Assembly (NCBI GenBank): GCA_036877525.1
Contig: JAZGTH010000049.1
Span: 248,001-312,000 of the forward strand
DNA: 64,000 nt
Source of the DNA: Chromobotia macracanthus
Taxonomy: Eukaryota; Chordata; Actinopteri; Cypriniformes; Botiidae
Direction: 5' to 3'
Under the pieces are notes generated by a model that did no database searches, had not been told where the DNA came from, and saw only the letters and a list, made by a program, of their open reading frames with translations. A program made the position numbers and the translations under genes. Numbering within the stretch: the first letter of the stretch is position 1; every line of letters begins with the position of its first letter. Shown in pieces: positions 14,394-25,318 of this stretch.

Positions 14394-14395
<2 letters not shown>

Positions 14396-14877
14396 AACAC
14401 GAACCAGGTGGGTATGGATACATGCACAGATGAAAACTCTGGAATTCTAGGCAGAGGTAATTGATAAAGTGTGTGTTACAGTATACGAAACAAAATACAC
14501 AGTCTCTCTCATTCTGAACACACAGGTCTGAGTGTGTTTGATAGCATGTATTCAGCTGTCATGTATGACTGGGGCCACACACGTCCGAATTTCCAGTTAA
14601 TGTACAAAAGTTGCTGATCTGTGTGTTTGATTGCATTTTATGACTGGGGGTTTGTGTGTAACTGCTGATTTGGCAGTAGAAAGGAAAGAATATATCGGAC
14701 AACCTCAGCAGGCCTCATGACATGCACAAACACACACAAAGAAAAACATATGGACCTGTCAAAAACAACCTACACACAGCATATAAATATCTCCAAACCA
14801 ACAACATTTCCACATTTTCTGAAGAAAATATGAGAGGTGCTTGCCTATGAAAATCTTACCATCACAATGCTAGAGTA

Positions 14878-14988
14878 CTGTGGGTGGTTAGCAGGGTGTT
14901 GCTATGCAGTTGCTAAGGTGTTCTAAGTGATTAGTGTATGTGGTTTCCATGGTGTTTTAGTTGGTTGCTAGGTCACTGCTTATATCAC
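14878..14988. mobile_element. Degraded interspersed fish repeat (GGTTGCTA family)
   Basis: The region is a string of imperfect units related to TGGTTGCTAGGGTGTTGCTATG, for example GGTGGTTAGCAGGGTGTTGC, GCAGTTGCTAAGGTGTTCT and GGTTGCTAGGTCACTGC. This sequence is seen repeatedly across cyprinid genomes. A shorter relic of the same type lies at about 29218-29280. Family naming would need a repeat library. Confidence 0.5.
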
Positions 14989-17258
14989 AGCCCACCCTCA
15001 AGTCTCTGTAATATTTTGACCATCTGCACCAATAAGCACCTTTAAAAAACAAACTACTCACAAGTATGAGTTAAACCAAGACACACAAAAGACGAGTTAT
15101 ACACCCAATCCAACACACAGATCCATCACATCTGTGCATTAAACGTCTGGGCAAGTGAAAAGGGGATTGTTGGAAGTCTTTGTCCTCTACCAGCACACCA
15201 TAAACCCCCCACACCCTTATGCCTGCCGTTTTTAACCTCCCTTTCTTTAGGTAGAAAAACCTCCATCTGTTCTACCTCCTGTGGATCTGGAGTTATACTA
15301 GAGCAGGACTCAACAAAGAGAGAGAGAGAGAGAGAGACGCAAGAAAACTCACCACTGGAAAATGAGAGGAAAAAGCCAGAGAGAGAAAAAAAGAAAAGTG
15401 CAGACAGACAGGGTAGGCAAAAGGTAAGGACGGATTGATTTTCTTGTTGTTCGGCAGTAAAGCACTGAGAAGGTCACATGATCCTTCACAAATGCAGCTG
15501 AATTACTCAGATACTCTGATAGCCAGAATCTCCGAACACTTTCTGCACTTATGTGAGGGAAACTCTCTGAAGAAAATGCGTTTAAATGATTTACACAGAG
15601 TGAGAGACTGCACTTTGGTAGCTAAAAGCATAATTAAATTAGCCAAAATATTTAATAAACAAACTCACAAAAAGCCAAAAAACAGAAATTTGTGAATGAT
15701 TTTTGTGGACAGATTTTTGTGGAAGATGTCAGTGCTTCCTTCAGCGTTCAGTGTGTGCAGATTCTGTGTGGCCTGCTGATAGCTAATCACTGTGCCTTTA
15801 GTATTCAAAAGAGAATGTGTGTGTGTGTGTCCGGACTGGCACAAACCCGTCAAACCACCCACTTTGAAAAGACAGGCAACAGAGTGCAGAAACACAAGCA
15901 ACTATTTAAACCCAACACACACACACAGAGTCAAACATGTGTAATAAGAGACACAGACTGGATTAGGAGACAGAAAAACTAATAGAAAGAGAAAGTGACA
16001 GAACGAGGGGAAAGGTGGAGAGAGGAGAATCATTTCTGGAGAGTGATGCAGTGTTTAAACGGGAGTGTGTGTGTGTTTGAGGTCTTTCAGCAAGGCTCAG
16101 TGGAGACCTCTTTTGTTCTGAGGGGAGGAGAGGGAGAGCAGGAGAGGAGGAGAGACGCTAAAAGCAAGTAATACGCTACTGAGGAACGAAGAGAGAGTCT
16201 GGCCTCACAGAAATTTAACCCCTGAAAAGTTGGATTTTCTCCAGCGCTCTGAGCTATAACATTTGTTTTAACAGACATATGCGCTAAAGCTTTTCTGCAG
16301 AAAGGAAAGAAACGAGGGGGGTGAAACTCAAAGCTGACTGCACTCAGAAGTGTGTCTCAAGGCTGGGCTGAATTATAAGAAACGCAGCAGAAATGCTGGT
16401 GCGATATTAAAACATGTCACAGGCTCCAGAGGCCAAACCGTATCTGCCGCCCAGCTCATGAATACAGGGTTCACCCCGCCTGCGGCACCAACACACACGA
16501 ACATGCTCACAAACACTCACAAACACTTTCTGCTGAGAAAACACATGTGAAGTGTGCTGCAGGACCTGAAAACAACAGCAGCCGCACCTAAACTCATCTA
16601 AAGGAATATTTACCCAAATATAAAACATTCATTTATTCACTTGTTTCTTCTCTGGAAATCTTTTGCTTTGCTCTGGATCCCAGATTTCAGTCAATTCCAA
16701 CATGCTGTGCGTCAAGACAGACTGTAACAGGGTTGATGCGAATGACATCACACATCACTGCTCACAAGGCGGCAGATTTAAATTGAATGAGTTTTGACAA
16801 ATATTAACAATCCACAAAGCTATCAAATGTCTTCAAAACACTTGAAATATAGCGCACAACTCACGCTCACTCCTTACGTTTTGCTCTTTTTTTACGTTGC
16901 TCTTTTGCCATTTTTAAAGTTTGAAAGCTCTTGTCCTCATTATAAAAGTGAAGGAACAATCTGGCCGTTCTGCAGAACTTCTGAAGTCAGGCTGGTTCAG
17001 ACACTCAGTAATGATGGCAGGGTTTTGAGTATTGTCTGAACTACTCTTTTAAGAGAACTGATAGAGCTCTGATTACAACTGCTGACTGGCAGCTAATTCG
17101 TTTTTTCCATGTAAAACTGATCAGTGACAACAGCCGGAAATAGTGCTGCTGGGCCGACTGGTTTATGTTTCCTAACATGATGGAGTCTTTGAGATGCAGA
17201 GGAGTCACCAACTGTGAGTACTGTACTCTGCTTTCTATAGGAGACGCCTGTGTGTTTG

Positions 17259-17267
17259 TGTGTGTGT

Positions 17268-17354
<87 letters not shown>
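17259..17354. repeat. Compound (GT)n-(T)48-(GT)n tract
   Basis: A GT run, then a T homopolymer of roughly 48 bases, then a second GT run. A homopolymer this long inside dinucleotide repeats is unusual. Its exact length is likely to be unreliable in any assembly. Confidence 0.95.
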
Positions 17355-17365
<11 letters not shown>

Positions 17366-17519
17366 GCAGGAAGCCTTCAGGGTCGTGATCCACTGACCAT
17401 CTCTCACACTCTGTAAGTAGGTCACATCAAACCCCAGGCCTCCTCACTGACAGTTACAAACTGTCACACACATACACCCACACACACATTACACACACAG
17501 ACACACACTTAGAGGCTTT

Positions 17520-17640
17520 ATTAGTGAGGACTTGTCATAGACACAATGGTATTCATACTAAGATAATATTTACTATACCCCACCCCTAAACCTAACCCTC
17601 ACACAAACCGGTTGACATTACTAGATTAAAACAAAACATG
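17520..17640. mobile_element. Degraded fish interspersed repeat with telomere-like core
   Basis: GAGGACTTGTCATAGACACAATGG is followed by CACCCCTAAACCTAACCCTCACA. This order (an 'aggac...catagacaca' arm, then a C-rich CCTAAACCTAACCC core) is a widespread cyprinid dispersed repeat in my recollection. It is not a true telomere array, as there are too few units. Boundaries are approximate. Confidence 0.45.
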
Positions 17641-18607
17641 ATCTGTTTGATTTATGAGTGTTTCAAATATTTCACTTATTTCTGTCTGGACATTTTCAAA
17701 TTTGTGCTCAAATTTAAGTTGTCACTGACATTTCAAAAGATAGAGGCCCTGGCTGCTCCTAAAACACACACGTACACGCACACACGTGACCTTTTTTAGT
17801 ACAGGCAATAACATCAATAACGAAGCGTCAGTCAGAATCAGACAACATTTAACAACACAGCAGAATGACAAAGGAATGGTTTGTGCATTTACACACTTTG
17901 AATACAACTGCAGAAGTCCCAGTTTCCGTTGATAACAGTTTGTTCCTCTCCTGTCTTCTGACTGCTCCTGTTCTTTACTGTAGACGACAATGCAAATGAA
18001 GTCTGGCTCCATGTGTCTGTCTGCCGTTCCCGTTTACAGCTCTGAGATCAGTCACCTTCAACCTCAGCTGTGACACTGACCCCATTAACAGACCCACAGA
18101 CTGACTCCAGAACAAACAAGATATCAGAGTCCTATCTCATCTTACATCTTACAGCAGTCATAGACCAGCCCGACTCAACTGGACATACCTACAGGTCTGG
18201 AATCAGTTTGGCCACCCAGACAGAATATTTGCAGAATATTTGCCACATTTGCCTAAATTTTTAAAAAATGTATGTATTTCACAGATCTCATTTCCATGGG
18301 CAAAAGATCTCAGAGTTTTAAGATCTCAGAGTCTTTTCTCTGGTAAAGCTACTGATTTCACCCCTAGAAACCCATCAGAGATAAAGCACAAATGACCACG
18401 TGTTCACATTTCAATCATCTCAGTAAACAGTGCTACCTCATGAGAAGCCCACAAACTGCAGTTACCCACAGATTCAGAATCAGCAATCATGTAAACTTGC
18501 ATTCTTTTTGTTTTACATATGAGAGCTGATCCCAGATCAGAGTGTAGAGCCGAGGACAGACAGAGAGGCAGAGGAATTAGAGTCAATGAAAGTGGGGCTG
18601 GTTGATA

Positions 18608-18725
18608 TGCTCTAATCTACAGTAATAAGGCTTGTCTGCACAGGGGCGGTGCGTCTCAGACTGATTACGTTTGCGATTCATTGCTAATAAACTGATAAGA
18701 AAAGGGGACCCGGAGAAAAACAAGA
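18608..18725. promoter_or_regulatory. Candidate conserved non-coding element
   Basis: Complex, non-coding stretch with TCTAATCTACAGTAATAAGG, GGGGCGGTG (Sp/KLF type), CTGATTACG, TTCATTGCTAATAAAC and a GATAAG core. It differs sharply from the repeat-rich intron around it. This is inference from composition only. Confidence 0.3.
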
Positions 18726-19075
18726 AGGAAAAACAGAAAAAAATGAAAAACTAAATTTGTACAAATGTGAGTCCCGCTTACCTGTTCAAACTTCAACACC
18801 ACAATGGGTCACCAGAAACCCTCAACATAGTCAACTAAGTCAACATAGCCCATCCCTAGATATGTGCCAGGCCTTTATTCCAAGTCTATGGGATATTTTT
18901 GTTTTTTATCACACAAGATAAAAATAAGTCTGATTGTTATAAAAGTAACAGCATAGCTTTTCTCAACAACCCACAATTTGAGGTACCATTCATGTCCAGT
19001 ACAATGTCTTCACCTATCCTTATCATTCTATTCATCCCAACTTCACCCTGTCATTTCCCAGACCCAGACCCAGCC

Positions 19076-19078
<3 letters not shown>

Positions 19079-19135
<57 letters not shown>
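19079..19135. repeat. (GT)n microsatellite
   Basis: Pure GT run of about 56 bp, followed 50 bp later (19186-19242) by an imperfect GAAAGAGAGA purine array of about 55 bp. Confidence 0.95.
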
Positions 19136-19138
<3 letters not shown>

Positions 19139-19185
19139 ACCCAGGCTGGAGTTTTTTGCCAAAGGAAAGAATGATCTTGAATAAC

Positions 19186-19204
19186 CGAGAGAAAGAAAGA
19201 AAGA

Positions 19205-19236
<32 letters not shown>

Positions 19237-19242
19237 AAGAGA
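19186..19242. repeat. (GAAAGAGAGA)n purine minisatellite
   Basis: Repeating GAAAGAGAGAGA units with a period of about 12 bp. Purine-only strand, so triplex-capable. Confidence 0.85.
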
Positions 19243-20395
19243 TTGAACAGAAGTAAGTCTTAACATCTGTAGCAGCAGGTGGGCACAGACCCTGATCAGC
19301 TTTATTACCGAGTCTTAAAAGACAAAAACAGAAGGAGAATGAGAGATGAGTATGGACCGTGACTTTAACTGATACTGTTTTATATATGTGCTTTGTCCAT
19401 CTGTGTTTCAGTATTATGTCTTAAAGTGAGGAGGCCCGGTTTCCGAGAACTGTCGTCACATACCCATACACACAAATACACACAGACTCAAACAAACACA
19501 GAGGTGACGAGAGACGTTTAGACGAGACCACACACACACACACACACATACACACACGGTTGTACAACGCTGTAAGCATTTAGGAGGCCCGGCCCCGGGG
19601 GCCCGCTTTAAGGAACACACTGTTCCCTGCATATCAGCATGAGTTTAACAATCAAACCGTGTGTGAGACGATCTACATCCTTTCAATTATTTCTAAGAAA
19701 CTTAAATTACCACCTAACAAAGGTCTGGATGTGTTTCTGTGCACAGAGGTGTGTTTGTGTAAACATGTGTTCACTATATTTGCATCACACAGCCCATGAA
19801 CACACTTCTGACTGTCTCCACAGGGAAGGTGCCTTTGTTTCCCTATTCTATTGCTTTGTGTGTTTGTGTGTCTGGTCTGCAGGCAGGCTGCAGTTATTCT
19901 GCCACATCAGCTGAGAGCCATTTTCACAGCTCCTGTTGCTGAGCGCTTGTAAAGCTTCCAGCAGCCCCTCACCACACACACACAACCACACATACAATTT
20001 TCACAATTTCTCACTGCAGGGTCCTGAGCAGGCATCATACAAGTGAAGACTGAAACATCACTTTCACACACACCAACATACACACTTGTGCTACAGGGTA
20101 AGAAATTAATTTTCATTAAGGGGCAACATTTGCCCCCTGGAGCAGATTTCCAGGGACATTTTTACCATTCTTCCACACCAGTGACTAATTTAAACACCTT
20201 TGATTGTCCAACGCTCAACAGACACCTTCAGTGTGACAAAATAAAAGACATCCATTTACCACCACCAATAACATTTTAAATATTTAATTTGATCAGCATC
20301 TGTTACTAGCAGTGGATCGATAAATACAACTGAGTTTAGGAAATGAACACAGCTTCAAAACTCTAATCCACTGACAACTGCATCAAAACGACTGT

Positions 20396-20462
20396 TTTAG
20401 CATGCACGCTTATTCGTTTAGAAGATGCTTGTATCCAAAGCAAATATTGGGAGTTTGTAAAC
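20396..20462. mobile_element. SINE relic (fish V-SINE-like core)
   Basis: TATTCGTTTAGAAGATGCTT followed by GTATCCAAAGCAA matches the well-known fish SINE tail motif (CATTTAGCAGACGCTTTTATCCAAAGCGACTTACA) with substitutions. A second relic is in a wrap53 intron near 34984-35042. No intact ends were found. Confidence 0.5.
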
Positions 20463-20467
20463 TCACT

Positions 20468-20668
20468 TTTGAGTATGATTTTTTCACAGCAGTTCAATAT
20501 CAATATGTTGTCCTCCCTACCCAAATTTCCTAACAGCCTCCCTCTTATTGTGCCTTTGAAAACCCTGAGACTGGTTAACCAGCGCTTTTATCTAAGGCAA
20601 TTAGCCTGCGATAAATTAATTATTAAGAATCCAGTGGGGGTAAGATTTTAATGTCTTTGAGAGTGAAC
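20468..20668. promoter_or_regulatory. Candidate conserved enhancer, ATTA-rich
   Basis: After the SINE relic the sequence becomes complex: GACTGGTTAACCAGCG (GGTTAACC is a perfect 8-bp palindrome and HNF1-like half-site pair), CTAAGGCAATTAGCCTGCGA and AAATTAATTATTAAG. Closely packed ATTA cores with no reading frame and no repeats suggest a developmental enhancer in the ephrin-B3 intron. Unverified without alignment. Confidence 0.35.
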
Positions 20669-21949
20669 AGTGGTACAATGGGCCCATCTCTCTCACACAT
20701 GCTCACAGATCCTGTGACATTTATGATAACACATAAATCATAACAGTTACCCACAACGCTTGTCTGAATTCATTACTGAATAACCCCACTGCTCTGAGCT
20801 GTACCCAAATCACTGATCACCATTTGTGCCCATTTGGGATCAAATTTCCCCTCCAGCATCTTAACATAGTCAATTGTAAGAATTACAGAGTCCTGTCTGA
20901 CCTGCAGAACATCAGTCACAGATGGTGTTCGCTCATGCAAAATGTTCCCGAGGACGCACACATATGCACTTCAGTCTTTCTTGTGTGTAAACAATGTATC
21001 ACGGTGCAAATGTCATAAAGTGAAGGACATTTCCCAGATGAGCATGGTTGTGTGAAACGATGCAAATGTTTAGTAAACACAAGGTGACAGAGTTCTGCCT
21101 TGTGTCTTTTCTAAGCGCTAAGACAATTCTTCATTTATGTCCACACTACTGAACATTCATTTTAAAATGACAGTAAATTACTGCGTCCATGAGCAGATAC
21201 AGTTTTTGTTTTATAGATTTTTCTACACTAAGCAGACTATTTCAAGGCGATCTTTGTGCTGTATGTGCATTTTCCTAAACTCAAACTGACATTATGGCTC
21301 AGAAGATATTGACCGCCATCTGAGCCCCCATCTTTTCTCAGGTCTGCATCTACCCATTCTTCTGAAGGCTACATGTGTTCCTCATTTCATACAGGAAAAG
21401 AGTGGCAGCACCATCATGAGCAGATGAGATGAAGAAAAGAATTGACAGTGAGAGTGATGGAGGAGATTGCGAGAATAAAAGATCCTGCAGGTGTGGGGCC
21501 TCATCTTCAAACACTGAGGAGCAGAAGTTCACTGATCCCTGTTAAATATACAGCACTGCCAACGATGTAACCGTCATATGGCTACTTTCAGTGTGAACAT
21601 TGTGGACTTCTGTTGGCAGGGGCACAGATGTGTTGTAAGCTTACGTCTGCACGCACAGCCCAAATAAATTAGATCAATTCTAGATCAATTCTTCAGATCA
21701 GGTCTGAAGAAAATGGTCAAGCTTGTGTCATTTATGTGGGCATGGTCTGCAGTAAAATTCACACAGGACATTTTTTGTAAGTACACACCTTTCACTGGAC
21801 CCAGTATGTGTTGGTGTGAAATGTAACAAATGTGGAAAATTTAAAGTGTGAAAAACATCCGTGAGAAAACCAGCGGCCACTAAATCTATTTCAGCTGGGT
21901 TAAGTGATTGACTAGATTAACAGCGATGGTCAGTCAGTGGTGCTGCTTT

Positions 21950-22515
21950 TCTCACGTCCAGGTAAAGGTCACGTCCAGCCTCCCCGCGCTGCCACGCTCA
22001 ATGAGGTCCCCACAAACCCCTTCTAAATTAACACCACCAACCCCGACAAGAACCCTCATTAAGAGCGTCTGCCAGCGGCCACAGGGGCGGAATAACCTCC
22101 TCCATCCCCCCGGCAGCATCTGTCGAAGCGCAGGGCCGTTATATGCGCCACATGGACACATTAAAATCCTATTCGTCTTTGAAGAGCCCGTGGCACCACT
22201 AATAGCCCCTCATAACCCACATACCGATTTAGACCGGGCACACAAGTGCTCCCACGACGCCGGGTGTCCATTTAAACAAGCCGAGTAATGACAGAAGGGC
22301 GAGGGAAAGAAAAGCGCCCGTTTATGGTGCGCTCGGCCATAAATCGCCGCTTATTTGCCGGACACGCACTTCGCACGGGCTGCTTTGACTGCCCACTAAA
22401 TAAACGCAGTTGCTGGAGGTGAAACCTCCCACTTCTTTAGAGGGACATAATAAGACGAATCTCGCAGTAAATGATCCCAGATCAGGAAAGCTCCGTGACT
22501 GGAGTAATAAACGAG
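21950..22515. promoter_or_regulatory. Candidate conserved element cluster upstream part of ephrin intron
   Basis: About 560 bp of non-repetitive, CpG-containing sequence roughly 0.5-1.1 kb inside intron 1 from the ephrin first exon. It includes CCATTTAAACAAGCCG, an inverted pair TTTATGG/CCATAAA (22321-22343, HOX/CDX-type sites), AGGGACATAATAAGACG and repeated ATTAA cores. The open frames across it lack gene-like features. It may be an intronic enhancer or part of an extended CpG-island promoter. Confidence 0.35.
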
Positions 22516-22699
22516 CGCGTAAAGTTCACACTTGCGCGTCCGGCTCTTCTCTGTCAGCGCAAACACCTTCAGCTGTTTTACACAGTCGTGCAAAGTGTCG
22601 AGCAAGAGACAAAGTTGACATGATGTCTTGTGTTTTCCGTCTGGAAACAGCAGCCGGCACTGCACGCACGTTTATATAAAGGTTTCATAGCTTAAAACC

Positions 22700-24360
22700 A
22701 TTTCACCAGAAACGCGTTGAGAAATTCACCGGAGCTCCTCAACACGTCGATGAATGTGGCGCAGAGGAGCCGAGGAGGCGCTCGTAACTTCTGCGCACTC
22801 GCCCGTCTGTGTAACCGGGTTTAACAGCGTCTTTCCCCGTTACAAAGGGGACGATCCGTGTGAAACACGAAGGCTCTGACCACCAGCTCCTCTCCAATAA
22901 AGCAGAAGACGCGCCGTGCCCAATGCGCTTAGTTGCGGCTCTTACCTTTTGTTCAGGGAATTCCAGTAGATCGGCTCCATGTTGGTCGCGGCGATGCCGA
23001 GTAAATCCACTAAGAATATCAGCAGAATTGCCAATCCGTTTTCACAGCCACGACTTGCCATTTCAAATCCCGAATTCTGCCTTTTCACTCCCATCAGGAT
23101 ACGCCCGGTCTTCGCCCAGAGGCTGGAGATCTCTGGACTGGGAACAAAGCGTGTGCGCCGCTGGACTGTGTGAATGGAAGCGGAGTCGACGCGTTTTGGG
23201 AACCCGCACTGACGTCTGCCAATACCCGCACGACCACCGATGAAACGGAGGTGCAACCAACGTGGATTACCGCAGAAACATCCACAAAACGCACATTCAG
23301 GGACAGTCGCTCACACGCATTTGTTTCTCCAAGTCTGCGTTACTGACTCCGCTGCGATTTCAGTTCCAGGAGACGTTTTCTGCGACACTTTACTTTACAG
23401 AGATGTGTGTGCGGTTCTTATTGTCCGTCCTGCTGAACTTCCTCGTTTCTTTTCAGCGCCACTTTTGTTGTTCATTTAATTTGACGATCTGGAGCGAGAA
23501 GATGGTGGTCACAGCGCGGCTGCAGACAGATGATGGTTCAGAACAGGAGAGCCTTTCTTCTCCTCGCAAAGTCCATCTTCAGAAGAACATGTTGATGGTG
23601 GAGAGCTCGTCCTCTTCTGCTGGGTTTTCCCTGATCGAGCTCGCAGTAATTCCGCACACGCAGATTTCGCCTTCACGCAATGCCGAGAGGTGCACTTCGC
23701 ATCCAGATCGTTAAGCAAAAGGTGAGCGCAACGAAAGCAGTTATTGCAAAGGAAAAGACGACAAATTACTGCCAGGGTGCGAAAATAAAAATGCAATCCT
23801 TATTCACGGCTCTCGACCGCAGCTTGTTCTGAACGGGCTCGGATGTGGCGAGTCATTCGAGAGTTCATTTCTGGTCTGTCCTGCTTGGCTTTCTCGACGT
23901 GTCTCTCTCTGATGAAAACCCGACTAGTGAGACCAGTTCCCGACGCTATGCGCACCCTGACAGACCGAGCCGCGGTGAGGGGGGGAGAGGAGGGGAGAGG
24001 AGGAGGTGTGCGCTCGGATAACAAACCATCTTCCGCCTGGAGGGCGCACTAACGGAGCGGGTTTCTCTTTGGGGGTTTTCTGTCGGATGTAGAGGTGGCA
24101 TTAAAACCAGATCAGTCCTGAACACGTCTATACATCATTCAGCCCGTGTTCCCAATGATTCTCCAGGTCTGGGCATGCCACACTTAAGTTTACGTACGAA
24201 AGTTTATAGTTCGTGTTTTTTAAGCACCTCCGTTTGCGTTTGCGTTTGCAATCACTGAACGGGCCTGGATGTCGATCACACCGATTACCGTCGAGCGTTC
24301 ACAAGCTGCAGCGCCCCGGTGCGCTCGCCGACACGGGCGTGTAATGCGTCCATAAAGAGG
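22700..24360. promoter_or_regulatory. efnb3: CpG island / promoter of ephrin-B3
   Basis: CpG dinucleotides become dense here compared with the CpG-poor flanks, on both sides of the signal-peptide exon. The transcription start should be upstream (higher coordinate) of 23061 on the minus strand. The island extends to about 24360, including TTTGCGTTTGCGTTTGC (a triplicated hexamer at 24233-24249) and a GC-rich block at 23960-24010. No TATA box was chosen. CpG-island promoters are normal for ephrin genes. Confidence 0.65.
22946..23061 (-). CDS. efnb3: Ephrin-B3, first coding exon (partial gene)
   Basis: Encodes the first 38 codons of an ephrin: an N-terminal signal peptide with a hydrophobic core (about residues 9-26), then the start of the mature ligand, NMEPIYWNSLNKR. 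The EPxYWNS motif opens the receptor-binding domain of ephrin-Bs, and NKR at the splice junction matches ephrin-B3 rather than B1/B2 (from memory of the family). The exon ends AAAG|GTAAGA in phase 2. Start chosen at 23061: GAAATGG context and it directly precedes the signal peptide; an in-frame ATG at 23094 has a weaker context. Ephrin-B3 is a membrane-bound ligand for Eph receptors in axon guidance. Remaining exons are beyond the left edge. Human EFNB3 lies beside WRAP53, as here. Which teleost paralogue is unknown. Confidence 0.85.
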
Positions 24361-24888
24361 TTGTTTAATATCTCTGATAATCTCTCTGCCACTGAACGAT
24401 TGTCCGCGTCCTCTGTATGTGAACAGCGATCATTTATTAGATTTGTACGGATCTTAAGAAGTGTATTGTGTACGAAGCACCTGATGGCATCAGGGAGGAG
24501 TAAAACCTTGCCTACACTGACACCCGGTGGTGAAGTCGCGGTACTACACCACACCCCTGCAGTACACATAGGACGCTTCAAATGAGGAAGATTTATTGTG
24601 CAGCCACCAACAAGCAACACAATGCAGATTAAAGAGACAAAAATATTACTTTGACGTGATTACAACAAATCAAATCAGCAGTTAAATCCAAAGTCACGTC
24701 AAATCTATTTGATATTTAAGTGACATTTCATTTCATCAACAAAAAACTTTATAATGACATTTAAAGACGGCATTTTAAGATGTGTAATTGACAAGAAACA
24801 TGCACATAAACATTGTTTCTCAGAATTTGAGGTTAACATTTCTGGGGCTTTTTTCTGTTTTCTTTTATTACCTTTTGGCTTTATTAAC

Positions 24889-25151
24889 TTAGAGCTGCAG
24901 TCTATAACTTTTGCTTCTCTATCACCATCTTTGTTTGAAACATAAAATCACAGAGTACTTTACCTGCTTTTCGTTACATATGTTGAAGTCAAATTATGTC
25001 AAGCTGACATTTCCTGGGAAATTGGACCTCACAGCTCATGTTGTAAATCATTATTATAAACTTAAGATAAGCAGTTTTGAATACTGATCTGTTATGTACT
25101 TGCTGAATAACAGATTTATTTAAACAAAAAAGTTATGGACTGCAGCTTTAA
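24889..25151. mobile_element. MITE with 23-25 bp terminal inverted repeats
   Basis: The left end reads TTAGAGCTGCAGTCTATAAC and the right end, reverse-complemented, reads TTAAAGCTGCAGTCCATAAC, both followed by TTTT. The arms match at all but two positions and enclose about 215 bp with no coding capacity. This is a non-autonomous DNA transposon of a type common in cyprinids. A clear target-site duplication was not found. It sits just past the stop codon of the coiled-coil gene and contains TTTATT (AATAAA on the minus strand) at 25115-25120. Confidence 0.75.
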
Positions 25152-25318
25152 ATACAAAATATTCGTATAGTCTCTATAACACATCAGCAAAACACAGTTT
25201 TACACAATGTTAGATAAAGAATAGCGTGTCATATGGCAGAATACTGCGGCCATTACTGTAATGTCATGTGAACCACGCAAACACCGATGTGAGAATTCTG
25301 ACATCACAAAGGTCACAG

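Larger units (their letters stand above)
1..22945 (-). other. efnb3: Non-coding: putative intron 1 of ephrin-B3 (5' part only)
   Basis: No convincing coding exon was found on either strand. The region lies downstream (minus strand) of the ephrin-B3 signal-peptide exon, which ends in a clean splice donor, and nothing resembling the next ephrin exon (the receptor-binding domain) appears. The simplest reading is that all of it is a first intron longer than 22.9 kb; long first introns are usual in ephrin-B genes. It holds many TG, GA and CT microsatellites, degraded fish repeats (about 4600, 14880, 17520, 20400) and several complex, homeobox-site-rich stretches listed separately as possible enhancers. 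The long reading frames inside it come from simple repeats or lack splice and codon support. That it is intron rather than intergenic is inference. Confidence 0.6.

Noticed and set aside
17578..17600. Interstitial telomere repeat (CCTAAACCTAACCCT)
   Set aside because: Only two degenerate units, inside a sequence resembling a dispersed fish repeat.
23062..23256. N-terminal extension of the ephrin-B3 frame upstream of 23061
   Set aside because: The upstream ATG has a weak context and the extension would place polar residues before the signal peptide.
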